From an uncultured Phascolarctobacterium sp. (GTDB taxonomy: Bacteria > Bacillota > Negativicutes > Acidaminococcales > Acidaminococcaceae), in contig NZ_CAJMEH010000004.1 in NCBI RefSeq assembly GCF_905212365.1, positions 1 to 60,759 of the forward strand: DNA of 60,759 bases, in the 5' to 3' direction. Both the position numbers and the translations under genes were made by a program. Of the stretch, positions 42,189 through 50,780 are shown piece after piece. The notes under the pieces were generated by a model. That model ran no database searches. It saw nothing but the letters and a program-made list of their open reading frames with translations, and was not told the origin of the DNA. Position 1 is the first letter of the stretch, and each line of letters starts with the position of its first letter.

Positions 42189-43085
42189 TTAAAGCAGCGT
42201 AGTAATTTCTTGATGGTTGGCAGCCAGCTCCGCGCGCAACAGCTGCAAGAAGCCGCGGCTATAATTATTTGTGCGGCGCGCGTCCTTGGGTAACAAATAA
42301 TAAATTATTTCATCCGGCGGCGGGTTCTGCAACCGCCGTTTAAAAATTCCCTGCCGCCGCGCGAATAAATCCGCAATATAGACGGGCGCAACCGCCCAGC
42401 AATCCGTGTGGCGCAAAAAATATTCCAAAAGCGGCATCTGGTCGAGCACTATCTTCGCTTTCGCCGTACTTCCAAACCAATAATCGTGCCACAAATCAAA
42501 TTCCGGCGTCCAAGGCAAGCGTATTTCCCGAAGCGGGTCAAGCTCGTTCGGAGCGACGGGATCGTCACCACCCGGCACACGGCTGAGCAGATAAAATTCT
42601 GAGCGCATGGCGGGCACGGTTTCCACCGTCGGCGAAAACACGTCGTCCGAAATCAAAGCCAAATCCAAATTTCCGCTTTCCATATGCTCGTAGCATTCCG
42701 TAGAATGATGCTGAAAAATATTCAGGCGGCATTCAGGATATTTTTGTAAAAAGAGTTCCGCCACCGGCGGTAATAAAATATTGCAGACGCTGCCCACCGA
42801 AGCCAAACGTAGGCTTGGCGTCCTGATGAAATTTCGCAGAAACCCGCTTTCGGCCAGCAGCTCCTGCCAGCGCTGCGCCAGCGACACGAAAGCTTTGCCC
42901 GCGTCCGTAAGCTCGATATAGCGCTGCCCCTTACGCCTGACCAGCAGCGTGCAGCCCAATTCTTCCTCCAACGACGCCAACCTTCTGCTCAGCGCCGGCT
43001 GGCTGACGAATAAAGCCTGCGCCGCTTCCGATATCGTCCCATGCTGCACCACGCTTAAAAACGCGGCTATTTCCTGTTCTGTCAT
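42189..43085 (-). CDS. LysR family transcriptional regulator
   Basis: 298 aa. N-terminal winged helix-turn-helix (FLSVVQHGTISEAAQALFVS, PALSRRLASLEEELGCTLLV) and a periplasmic-binding-like effector domain. It is divergent from a MATE pump gene with a 111-bp gap, the classic layout for a LysR regulator and its target, so it probably controls that pump. Effector unknown. Confidence 0.92.
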   Translation of the reverse strand: MTEQEIAAFLSVVQHGTISEAAQALFVSQPALSRRLASLEEELGCTLLVRRKGQRYIELTDAGKAFVSLAQRWQELLAESGFLRNFIRTPSLRLASVGSVCNILLPPVAELFLQKYPECRLNIFQHHSTECYEHMESGNLDLALISDDVFSPTVETVPAMRSEFYLLSRVPGGDDPVAPNELDPLREIRLPWTPEFDLWHDYWFGSTAKAKIVLDQMPLLEYFLRHTDCWAVAPVYIADLFARRQGIFKRRLQNPPPDEIIYYLLPKDARRTNNYSRGFLQLLRAELAANHQEITTLL

Positions 43086-43138
43086 ACGCTATCCTCTTAA
43101 TATGCAAGATACGTATATTATAACTTCTTAATAGGCAT

Positions 43139-43167
43139 TTTACAAATATTAGATGCGATAGTATATT
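43139..43167 (+). promoter_or_regulatory. promoter of the MATE gene
   Basis: TTTACA (43139-43144), 17 bp, TATATT (43162-43167), in the gap shared with the LysR gene. No unambiguous LysR box was picked out. Confidence 0.6.
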
Positions 43168-43196
43168 ATCTTTAAAGCAAGAAGGGAGCAAAAGCC

Positions 43197-44534
43197 ATGC
43201 CTAAAGAACTCGCCCACGGGAATATACCGCGCCAGCTGTTGACGTTGGCGGTTCCCTTAATCATCGGCAATATTTTGCAACAGCTTTATAATACTATCGA
43301 TGCTTTGGTAGCCGGACGTTTTATCGGAACTGAAGCCTTCGCCGCCATCGGCGTCGCCTCCTCCGTCATGAACCTATTTATTTTTGTAATCGGCGGCGGC
43401 TGTACGGGGGTCGGCATCATTTGGGCGCAATTTTACGGGAAAAAGGATTGCCTATCCTTCCGTAACGAAGCTTTTCTGGCTTTTGCCGTCGGAACGGCGT
43501 TTACCATTTTGATAAGCGCCGCCGGTTGGTACGCTACGGACGACGTTCTGCGCTTGATTTCTACGCCGCCTGAAATTATCCCGTCTTTAAAAATTTATTT
43601 GCAAATTATTTTCGCCGGGCTGTTGACGACTTTTTTATATAATTATTGCAGCGTGCTGCTGCGCGCCGTCGGCGATACGTTCATGGCTCTGTTTTTTCTG
43701 GCTGTGGCTATGCTGCTCAATTTGTTATTGGATTTGCTTTTCGTCGCCGCGCTGCAATGGGGCATCGGCGGCGCTGCGTGGGCGACCGTGCTGGCGCAGC
43801 TCTTTGCCGCGCTTTGCTGTTACATTTATTTACGACGGCGCCTGCCCCAGCTTTTATTTGGCAAGGACGATTGCAAAATAGATTGCAAACTTTTGCGCCG
43901 CACCTGCGGCTACGCTTTGGCGACTGCCATGCACAATTCAAATCTTTACATCGGCAAGCTGCTGGTGCAGGGCGCGGTCAACAGCTGCGGCGTCGGCATG
44001 GTAGCGGCGTACACCGCCGCCGGGAGATTAGAAGGCTTCGTCAATTCTTTCGGCGACAGCGGTACGGCAGCGTTGAATATTTTTATCGCGCAAAATATCG
44101 GCGCACTGCGCCTCGACCGCGTTAGGCGAGGATTTTTTACCGGGCTTAAGCTGCTCGTGCTGTTCGGGGCAGCGTCATCTCTATTGCTTTACGCCGGCGC
44201 GCCTGCGGGCATCGCTTTTATGCTGGGAACAGGCGTTGGTGAAGGCTGGCTGCAGGGCGTGGAATATATGCAAACCGTAGCGCTCTTTTACTTTTTATGT
44301 TTTACGGGCAACGCCTTAGCCGGATATTTTGAGGGCTGCGGCCGGTTAGCGCTTCCCACAATCGGCGCGACCGGGCACATCGCCCTGCGCGCACTCCTTG
44401 CCTATCTGTTTATCGGCGAATACGGCTTAATCAGCGTAGCCTACGCTACTGGCGTTGGCTGGCTATGCGTAGTCTGCTTCTGGTCCTGGGCTGCGCGAAA
44501 GAGTATGCGTTCCCATACCAAGGACGTAGATTAA
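43197..44534 (+). CDS. MATE family efflux transporter
   Basis: 445 aa, twelve membrane helices in two homologous halves. The N-terminal signature is LLTLAVPLIIGNILQQLYNT with DALVAGRFIG. MATE pumps expel cationic drugs or metabolites using Na+ or H+. It is read divergently from a LysR regulator and ends in a clear terminator. Confidence 0.92.
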   Translation: MPKELAHGNIPRQLLTLAVPLIIGNILQQLYNTIDALVAGRFIGTEAFAAIGVASSVMNLFIFVIGGGCTGVGIIWAQFYGKKDCLSFRNEAFLAFAVGTAFTILISAAGWYATDDVLRLISTPPEIIPSLKIYLQIIFAGLLTTFLYNYCSVLLRAVGDTFMALFFLAVAMLLNLLLDLLFVAALQWGIGGAAWATVLAQLFAALCCYIYLRRRLPQLLFGKDDCKIDCKLLRRTCGYALATAMHNSNLYIGKLLVQGAVNSCGVGMVAAYTAAGRLEGFVNSFGDSGTAALNIFIAQNIGALRLDRVRRGFFTGLKLLVLFGAASSLLLYAGAPAGIAFMLGTGVGEGWLQGVEYMQTVALFYFLCFTGNALAGYFEGCGRLALPTIGATGHIALRALLAYLFIGEYGLISVAYATGVGWLCVVCFWSWAARKSMRSHTKDVD

Positions 44535-44551
44535 AAATTTGCCAATATAAA

Positions 44552-44590
44552 AGGCTTCCCCGCTTTATTAAGCGCCCGGGAAGCCTCAAT
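44552..44590. terminator. terminator between MATE gene and secreted-protein gene
   Basis: AGGCTTCCC and GGGAAGCCT pair, with an inner CGCT/AGCG stem, followed by CAATTTTTTCT on the plus strand. Confidence 0.85.
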
Positions 44591-44602
44591 TTTTTCTCGC
44601 CG

Positions 44603-45154
44603 TTACCAGCCCACGCCAATCCACGGCCCGTGATGCCTATGCCCGCCTATGCCGATACCGATGCCGATAGGCACGTTCCAACCGCGGCGGCTCGCCTTCT
44701 CCCGCTCAATCTTCATGAACCAGAAGCGGTAAACCTGCGCGCCGTTGTCCAGCTTACGCGTTAAATCCTTATCCGTAATAATTTTATAGCCGTTAAAATT
44801 TGTATTGTCGTTTTCGTAATCAAGCAGCATCTTGCTCATCTGCTCGTAAGTCGCTTTGTTCAAAGTGTACAGGCGCAGCATCTCAGCGTTAGGCAGCTGC
44901 AAAATAAGCTGCTTGCGTAAGGAGCGGTTCTTAGCCAGCCCTTCGTAAACCTCCACCTGGTCGTCCTTGACTTTAACGTAAAGCAAATCTGCGTCCGCGT
45001 CCTGCTCCGGCCAGCGGCGCTCCATTTCTTCTACCGTTATAACGACTGCCGGGCGCACGCCTTCGTCCTTGGCGTCCGCCTGCTTTTCCTTGGCCCAAGC
45101 CGTACAGCTGAGGCATAATACAAAAAGCAAAAAAACAAGCCATAATTTACGCAT
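44603..45154 (-). CDS. secreted protein of unknown function with Gly/His-rich end
   Basis: 183 aa. A clear signal peptide (MRKLWLVFLLFVLCLSC, cleavage probably after TAWA) is followed by a charged soluble domain. The C terminus is GIGIGIGGHRHHGPWIGVGW, rich in glycine and histidine, perhaps membrane- or metal-interacting. The Cys in the signal does not fit a lipobox well. I do not recognise the family. It is a single-gene unit with a terminator shared with the MATE gene. Confidence 0.72.
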   Translation of the reverse strand: MRKLWLVFLLFVLCLSCTAWAKEKQADAKDEGVRPAVVITVEEMERRWPEQDADADLLYVKVKDDQVEVYEGLAKNRSLRKQLILQLPNAEMLRLYTLNKATYEQMSKMLLDYENDNTNFNGYKIITDKDLTRKLDNGAQVYRFWFMKIEREKASRRGWNVPIGIGIGIGGHRHHGPWIGVGW

Positions 45155-45222
45155 TGCGCATACCTCCTTGCCGCTATTTGTTTTCCGCAGGTTATTTTTA
45201 CTGATTATATGCTTACATCCTT

Positions 45223-45254
45223 TTCTAAGAATATGATAACATATCTCTTAGAAG
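45223..45254. repeat. inverted repeat upstream of the secreted-protein gene
   Basis: TTCTAAGA-ATATG and CATAT-CTCTTAGAA form an almost perfect hairpin in the gap 45155-45537. It may be an operator or an old terminator; its partner gene is unclear. Confidence 0.45.
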
Positions 45255-45412
45255 TTAGGCAACGAAGTTATACTAATGGTTTTATTGTATTTTTCAGAAG
45301 AGGATTAAACTACTAAGGCGCTAAAGCCGCACCGATATTTTGATTGAAGAGCCGGAAAAGTATCTGCCCTTGCGTTATTTTCTGCTCAAGCGGTAACGTC
45401 TACGTCCCGCGC

Positions 45413-45496
45413 GGACAAAATTTGATAAAATTGTGAAAAAATCTGCGAAGAACTGCTCTGCGGCAGTTCTTTTTTTTGGCAAAATGTGATAAAATT
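45413..45496 (+). promoter_or_regulatory. duplicated extended -10 motifs flanking a terminator before the GlpA-like operon
   Basis: AAAATTTGATAAAATT (about 45418) and AAAATGTGATAAAATT (45481-45496) differ at one base, and both contain the extended -10 TGNTAAAAT. Between them is a strong terminator, AAGAACTGC/GCAGTTCTT plus T7 (45448-45477). The second copy is well placed to serve the GlpA-like operon; the first would make only a very short RNA. Upstream, about 45330-45400 holds a short coding-like relict (EEPEKYLPLRYFLLKR then stop). Confidence 0.5.
45448..45477 (+). terminator. terminator upstream of the GlpA-like operon
   Basis: AAGAACTGC, a 6-nt loop and GCAGTTCTT, followed by a run of T. 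No plus-strand gene precedes it within this gap, so it may end a short RNA or be left from a lost gene. Confidence 0.8.
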
Positions 45497-45537
45497 TACT
45501 TGTAATTTTCAAGAAAATTCAGCAAGGAAGTGACAGA

Positions 45538-47001
45538 ATGGAATTTGTAAAATCCGCTGATGTAGTCGTTATTGGTGGCGGCATTGTGGGTACTGCTGTT
45601 TTGCGCGAGCTTTCCAAGTACGACCTGAAATGCGTACTGGTTGAAAAAGAGCCGGACGTCGCTTTAGGAACCACTAAAGCCAACAGCGCTATCCTGCACG
45701 CAGGCTTCGACGCCCCTACGGGAAGCCTGAAGGCTATTACCAATGTCCGCGGCAACAGGCTGTATCACGAATTGGAAAAAGACCTGGATCTGGATATTAA
45801 ATGGACCGGTTCTTTAGTCGCTGCAACTACCGACGAAGAAATGCAGACTTTGCAGGAGCTTATGCAGCGCGGCCGCGCCAACGGCGTAGAGGGCCTGCAA
45901 ATCCTGACTCATGAAGAAGTTTTAGAGCAGGAGCCTAACCTGACAACCGTAAAAGGCGCATTGTGGGCTCCCAGCGCCGGCGTATGCTGGCCTTTCGGCG
46001 CAGCCATCGCTTTCGCTCAATGCGCTGTGCAAAACGGCGCGGAAGTAATCCGCGACTGCAAGGTATTGGGCTTTATTAAAGAAGAAGGCCGCATTACCGG
46101 CGTTCAAACCTCCAAAGGCGTTATCGCAGCTAAATACGTAGTCAACGCTGCCGGTATTTATGCGGATGAAATCGCTAAATTAGCGGGCGACGACAGCTTT
46201 ACCATCACCCCGCGTAAGGGCGAATATATTTTGTTTGATAAGACTGCGTGCAGCAGCCTGGTTTACGGCGTCGTATTCCCCACGCCGACGAAAAAATCCA
46301 AGGGTATTCTGGTTTGCACCACTACCCACGGCAACACCTTTATCGGCCCCAACGCCAACGAGCAGGAATCCAAAGATGATCATGCGGTTACTACCGGCGG
46401 CATGAATGAAATCATTGCTTCCGCCCGCAAGCTCATCCCCAATCTGCCCATGGGCGCCGCCATTACAGAATTTGCCGGCCTGCGCGCAGTTTCCAGCACC
46501 GGCGACTTCATCATCGGCCCCTGCGACGCCGTTCCCGGTTTATTTAACGCCGCAGGTATGCAGTCCCCCGGCCTGACCGCGGCTCCAGCCGTAGGCGAGC
46601 TTATCGCCAACGAAATCGCCCGCGTATCCGGCGCTGCCAAAAAAGCCGACTTCAAGGCTGCGCTGCCTAAGAAAAAAGCTTTCACTCGCATGACCGCCTC
46701 CGAGCAGGCAGCTAAAATTGCAGAGAATAAGCTGTATGGCCGCGTAATCTGCCGCTGCGAAACCGTAACCGAAGGCGAAATTGTGGAAGCTATCAACTCC
46801 CCCGTAGGCGCCCGCACTGTGGACGGCGTAAAACGCCGCACCCGCGCAGGTATGGGTCGCTGCCAGGGCGGCTTCTGCGGCCCGCGCGTTACCCAGATTT
46901 TGGCCCGCGAGCTGAATATCCCCATTCCGGAGGTACTCAAGGAGCGCGCAGATTCCAATATGTTCTATGAAAAATATCCGGTAGACGGCGGGGAGGAATA
47001 A
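45538..47001 (+). CDS. GlpA-like FAD-dependent oxidoreductase with BFD-type [2Fe-2S] domain
   Basis: 487 aa. FAD-binding motif VVVIGGGIVGTAVLRELSKY at the N terminus, a DAO-type core (NSAILHAGFDAP, RKGEYILFDK) and GLFNAAGMQSPGLTAAPAVGE. The last 90 residues have a cysteine-bearing bacterioferredoxin-like domain (VICRCETVTEGEI, RCQGGFCGPRV). This is the catalytic subunit of glycerol-3-phosphate dehydrogenase-like complexes in anaerobes; L-2-hydroxyacid oxidation is an alternative. Its partners follow immediately. Confidence 0.85.
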   Translation: MEFVKSADVVVIGGGIVGTAVLRELSKYDLKCVLVEKEPDVALGTTKANSAILHAGFDAPTGSLKAITNVRGNRLYHELEKDLDLDIKWTGSLVAATTDEEMQTLQELMQRGRANGVEGLQILTHEEVLEQEPNLTTVKGALWAPSAGVCWPFGAAIAFAQCAVQNGAEVIRDCKVLGFIKEEGRITGVQTSKGVIAAKYVVNAAGIYADEIAKLAGDDSFTITPRKGEYILFDKTACSSLVYGVVFPTPTKKSKGILVCTTTHGNTFIGPNANEQESKDDHAVTTGGMNEIIASARKLIPNLPMGAAITEFAGLRAVSSTGDFIIGPCDAVPGLFNAAGMQSPGLTAAPAVGELIANEIARVSGAAKKADFKAALPKKKAFTRMTASEQAAKIAENKLYGRVICRCETVTEGEIVEAINSPVGARTVDGVKRRTRAGMGRCQGGFCGPRVTQILARELNIPIPEVLKERADSNMFYEKYPVDGGEE

Positions 47002-47003
47002 TT

Positions 47004-48272
47004 ATGAACCAGTTATATGATGTAATTATTGTCGGCGGCGGCCCTGCCGGTCTTTCTGCTGCTTACAGCGCCTGGCAGAACGGCGCCAAGAAAATCATCG
47101 TTATCGAGCGCGACCGCGAATTGGGCGGCATTCTGCAGCAATGCATCCACAACGGCTTCGGCCTGCATCACTTCAAAGAGGAGCTGACCGGCCCCGGCTA
47201 TGCGCACCGCTGCATCGAGCTGATTAAAGACAAACCCGAAATCGAAACTTTGGTTGACACCATGGTTTTAGACGTCCAAAGCAATAAAACCGTTATTGCC
47301 GTCAACCCGGAAAAGGGCTTGCTTAAATTAGAAGGCAAAACCGTAATCCTGACCATGGGCTGCCGCGAGCGTACCCGCGGCGCTATCCGCATTCCCGGCG
47401 AGCGTCCCGCAGGCGTATTCACCGCCGGCGCAGCACAGCGCATGGTAAATATGGAAGGCTATCTGCCCGGCCATAAAATCGTTATTCTGGGCAGCGGCGA
47501 CATCGGCCTCATCATGGCCCGCCGCATGAGCCTGGAGGGCTGCAAGGTGCAGGCCTGCCTGGAAATCTGCCCCTTCTCCAACGGCTTAACCCGCAATATC
47601 GTACAATGCCTGAACGATTACAATATTCCTCTGTATCTGTCCCACACCATCGTGGCTATTCACGGCGAAGAGCGCGTAACCGGCATTACCGTGGCCAAGG
47701 TTGACGAACGCATGACGCCGATTCCGGGTACGGAATTTGATATCGAATGCGATACCGTGCTGCTGTCCGTAGGTCTGATTCCCGAAAACGAATTGTCCCG
47801 CGGCCTCGATTTAGCCATGAACCCGCTGACCAACGGCCCCGTTGTCGACCAGCACCGCGAAACCAGCCTGGACGGTTTCTTCGCCGCAGGCAATGTAGTA
47901 CACGTACACGACCTGGTTGACTTCGTATCCGAGGAAGCGGAAATCGCCGGCAAGTATGCCGCTCTCAAAGCGCAGGGCAAACTGGCCGCCGACAACCGCA
48001 CCGTTACCGTAAAAGCTGTCGACGGCGTGCGCACCTGCGTACCGCAGCAGCTCACCCTGCCCGCCGCCATTCCGGCCGACGAAAAAATCAAGCTGTTTAT
48101 GCGCGTAGCGGCTCCTCACCGCAAGGTCAAGCTGGTCATCAAGAGCGGCGACAATACGCTGCTGACCAAGCCCCTGCCCGTGGCTAAGCCCAGCGAAATG
48201 ATCGCGGTAGAAATTCCTGCCGCCAAATTCAACCAGATCGGCGACGAAGTTACCGTCGGCCTGGTACTGTAA
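47004..48272 (+). CDS. NAD(P)/FAD-dependent oxidoreductase, partner of the GlpA-like subunit
   Basis: 422 aa pyridine nucleotide-disulfide-reductase-like flavoprotein. FAD motif VIIVGGGPAGLSAAYSAWQ, second nucleotide motif KIVILGSGDIGLIMARRMS, and DGFFAAGNVVHVHDLVDFVS for FAD ribityl binding. It lacks the CxxC pair of thioredoxin reductase. It starts 2 bp after the GlpA-like gene and precedes a DUF1667 gene; this trio is common in Firmicutes and probably passes electrons to an NAD or quinone acceptor. Confidence 0.87.
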   Translation: MNQLYDVIIVGGGPAGLSAAYSAWQNGAKKIIVIERDRELGGILQQCIHNGFGLHHFKEELTGPGYAHRCIELIKDKPEIETLVDTMVLDVQSNKTVIAVNPEKGLLKLEGKTVILTMGCRERTRGAIRIPGERPAGVFTAGAAQRMVNMEGYLPGHKIVILGSGDIGLIMARRMSLEGCKVQACLEICPFSNGLTRNIVQCLNDYNIPLYLSHTIVAIHGEERVTGITVAKVDERMTPIPGTEFDIECDTVLLSVGLIPENELSRGLDLAMNPLTNGPVVDQHRETSLDGFFAAGNVVHVHDLVDFVSEEAEIAGKYAALKAQGKLAADNRTVTVKAVDGVRTCVPQQLTLPAAIPADEKIKLFMRVAAPHRKVKLVIKSGDNTLLTKPLPVAKPSEMIAVEIPAAKFNQIGDEVTVGLVL

Positions 48273-48284
48273 GGAGGGTATAAA

Positions 48285-48659
48285 ATGGCTGTTGAAACTC
48301 GCGTTATGAACTGCATTATGTGCCCTATGGGCTGTGAATTAACCGTAACTATTGAAAACGGAGCCGTTACCAACGTTACCGGCAACACCTGCCCCCGCGG
48401 CCCTAAATACGCTAACGACGAAGTTACCGCGCCCAAGCGCATGCTGACCTCCACCGTGGCTATCGACGGCGGCGTACTGCCGCTGCTGCCCGTAGTCAGC
48501 GCCAACGTGCTGCCCAAGGAGCGCATTTTGGACTGCGCCCGCTATCTGCGCGGCGTTAAGCTGCAGGCTCCCGTAAAAACCGGTGACGTAGTCGTAGAAA
48601 ATATTTTAGGCTTAGGCGTAAATATCATCGCCAGCCGCGACATGGAGCTGCACCAATAA
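48285..48659 (+). CDS. DUF1667 domain protein
   Basis: 124 aa. Four cysteines near the N terminus (MNCIMCPMGCELTV and GNTCPRGPKYANDEV) are likely ligands of an iron-sulfur cluster or metal. The family is nearly always encoded with GlpA-like oxidoreductases and is thought to be their third subunit. AGGAGG lies before the ATG, 12 bp after the previous stop. Confidence 0.88.
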   Translation: MAVETRVMNCIMCPMGCELTVTIENGAVTNVTGNTCPRGPKYANDEVTAPKRMLTSTVAIDGGVLPLLPVVSANVLPKERILDCARYLRGVKLQAPVKTGDVVVENILGLGVNIIASRDMELHQ

Positions 48660-48685
48660 GCTCAACCATTCTAACGCATCATTGC

Positions 48686-48730
48686 AAAGCTCCGTCCGTA
48701 TTGCTCAAGCAGTATGGGCGGAGCTTTTTG
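48686..48730 (+). terminator. terminator after the GlpA-like operon
   Basis: AAAGCTCCGtCCgTATTGCT pairs with AGCAGTATgGGCGGAGCTTT around a very short loop, followed by T-rich sequence. Confidence 0.88.
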
Positions 48731-48787
48731 TTTTTCATTCTTCCCGGACAAATTCGCGCTTCTATACTTTATAAAATCTATGATTTA

Positions 48788-48796
48788 TGGTATCAT
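48788..48796 (+). promoter_or_regulatory. probable promoter of the tetrapyrrole operon
   Basis: TGGTATCAT is an extended -10 (TATCAT at 48791-48796) with a weak TTTATA 17 bp upstream, about 65 bp before the first gene. Confidence 0.5.
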
Positions 48797-48859
48797 ATAT
48801 AAAGTTAAGAAGACTGTTTAATGAAATATATTATCGTTTTCCAACAGGTGAATCAAGCA

Positions 48860-49522
48860 ATGCTTATTAAGAACGATTTTTACTATCCGGCGATGCTGCG
48901 CTTACAAGGAAAGTACTGCGTCATCGTCGGCGGCGGCGCAGTGGCGGCGCGCAAGCTGACCACGCTGTGCGAGGCTGCGGCCAGCGTTACCGTGATAGCT
49001 TTGGATTTTTGCGGCGAGCTCCGGCAGCAGGCGCAAAAATATAATTGCCGGTTGATTCAGGCGTCTTACGACCCGCAATACCTTAACGGTGCTTTCATCG
49101 TCGTCGCCGCTACGGACAGCGCCGCAGTCAACAGACAGGTCACAGCCGATGCGCCCTGCCTGTGCAATAATATTACCGAGCCGGAGCTGAGTAATTTCAT
49201 CGTCCCCTCGTCCTTCAGCGAAGGTACCATTACCGTAGCCCTGGCCACCGGCGGTATGCCGGCCTTTACGCGGCTGCTCAAACGGCGCTTGCAGCAAACC
49301 GTTACGCCGGAGCTGGCCGACTTCAACGATTTTTTATTACGGCAGCGCGCTTTGGTGCGGCAAATCCCCTCTGCCCCGGCCCAGCGCACAGCCTTTTGGC
49401 GGCAGACGCTAAGCGACGAGCTTTTAAATTTAGTGACGGCAGGCCAAGCTGCTCAAGCAAAGGAGAGAATATTAAATGCAATTAACGGTTTTAGGACTCA
49501 ATCACAAAACGGCCCCCGTTGA
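48860..49522 (+). CDS. precorrin-2 dehydrogenase (siroheme synthase N-terminal-like)
   Basis: About 220 aa from the ATG at 48860, which has AGGTGA nine bases upstream (an ATG at 48821 lacks one). The NAD-binding motif CVIVGGGAVAARKL is followed by VAATDSAAVNRQV and NFIVPSSFSEGTITVALATGG, as in Met8p and the CysG N-terminal domain. It oxidises precorrin-2 to sirohydrochlorin. It overlaps the start of hemA by 47 bp. Confidence 0.9.
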   Translation: MLIKNDFYYPAMLRLQGKYCVIVGGGAVAARKLTTLCEAAASVTVIALDFCGELRQQAQKYNCRLIQASYDPQYLNGAFIVVAATDSAAVNRQVTADAPCLCNNITEPELSNFIVPSSFSEGTITVALATGGMPAFTRLLKRRLQQTVTPELADFNDFLLRQRALVRQIPSAPAQRTAFWRQTLSDELLNLVTAGQAAQAKERILNAINGFRTQSQNGPR

Positions 49523-50780
49523 GATCCGTGAACGCTTTAATTTCACTAGCGACCGGGTAGCCAGCATACTTCGGCGTATGCGCAATTACGATAATATCCC
49601 CGAAGCCATGCTGCTTTCTACCTGCAACCGCACGGAGCTGTACATGGTTATCGAAAATCCGCACGAGGCCATTCCCTTTTTAAAGCATCTGCTCAAGCAT
49701 TTGGCAGGTGAACATTACAAGAACGAATATTTTTATCATCTGACGGGAACGCTCTGCGTACAGCATCTTTTCCGTGTTGCCTCCAGTCTGGATTCGCTGA
49801 TTATTGGCGAAGGGCAGATTTTAAGCCAGATTAAAAATGCTTATCAAATCGCCCGCACCAACGGCATGACCGATACCATTTTAAATACGCTGATGAACCG
49901 GGCCATCGCCGTAGGCAAGCGGGTGCGCACGGAAACGAAAATCGCCTACAGCAGCGTATCCGTATCCAGCGCCGCCGTTGACCTGGCCATCAATATTTTA
50001 GGCGATTTGACGCACGCCAATATTCTCGTAGTCGGCGCTGGCCATATGAGCGAGCTGACGGCGCGTCACCTCATCGACAAGGGCGCAAAGACGATTTTCG
50101 TCAGCAACCGCAATTTGGATCACGCTCAGGAGCTGGCCGAAAAATTCAGCGGCACGGCCATCCCCTATCAGGAAATGTTTAAGCAGGCGGCGCAGGCCGA
50201 TATCATCATCACCTCTACTGGCGCGCCCCATTATGTGCTGACCGCCGAAAATTTAGGGCCGCTGCTGCCCCAACGTCAGGGACGGCCGCTGATTCTCATT
50301 GATATTGCCGTGCCCCGCGACGTGGACCCGGCCTTAAACGGCATGAAGGGAGTAACCGTTTATAATATCGACGACCTAGAGGACGTGGTGGACGTGAATA
50401 AAAGCTTCCGCAGCCACGAAGCCCAGGTGGCCGAGCAAATTATTGCCGAGGAAATTGCGGCGCTCAAGGAACGCCTGCGCTATTACACCATGCGGCCCGT
50501 TATGGTGCAGCTGCACGATAAAATGAATTTTCTGCGCCAGAAGGTGCTCAAAAAAGCCTTTATCAAGCTGCCGGAGCTGACGGACGAGCAGCGCCGCATT
50601 ATCGATTTAATGACCCAGCGGCTGGGGCATAAATTTCTGCGCGAGCCCATGAAGGCCATGAACGCCGTAGCCGGTACGCCGGAGGAAGAGCGCTACAAAA
50701 AAATGATGTGCGATTTATTCTTACTGAACGAAAGCGGAGAGGAGTTTGGCGATGAAAGCAAAATTGAAGATTGGGACTAG
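49476..50780 (+). CDS. hemA: glutamyl-tRNA reductase
   Basis: 434 aa. The catalytic cysteine lies in LLSTCNRTELYMV, with the N-terminal GLNHKTAPVEIRE, the IIGEGQILSQIK loop and the NADPH motif ILVVGAGHMSELTARHL. It commits glutamyl-tRNA to tetrapyrrole synthesis. AAGGAG lies within the 3-prime end of the previous gene; the following hemC start is also inside this gene. Confidence 0.96.
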   Translation: MQLTVLGLNHKTAPVEIRERFNFTSDRVASILRRMRNYDNIPEAMLLSTCNRTELYMVIENPHEAIPFLKHLLKHLAGEHYKNEYFYHLTGTLCVQHLFRVASSLDSLIIGEGQILSQIKNAYQIARTNGMTDTILNTLMNRAIAVGKRVRTETKIAYSSVSVSSAAVDLAINILGDLTHANILVVGAGHMSELTARHLIDKGAKTIFVSNRNLDHAQELAEKFSGTAIPYQEMFKQAAQADIIITSTGAPHYVLTAENLGPLLPQRQGRPLILIDIAVPRDVDPALNGMKGVTVYNIDDLEDVVDVNKSFRSHEAQVAEQIIAEEIAALKERLRYYTMRPVMVQLHDKMNFLRQKVLKKAFIKLPELTDEQRRIIDLMTQRLGHKFLREPMKAMNAVAGTPEEERYKKMMCDLFLLNESGEEFGDESKIEDWD

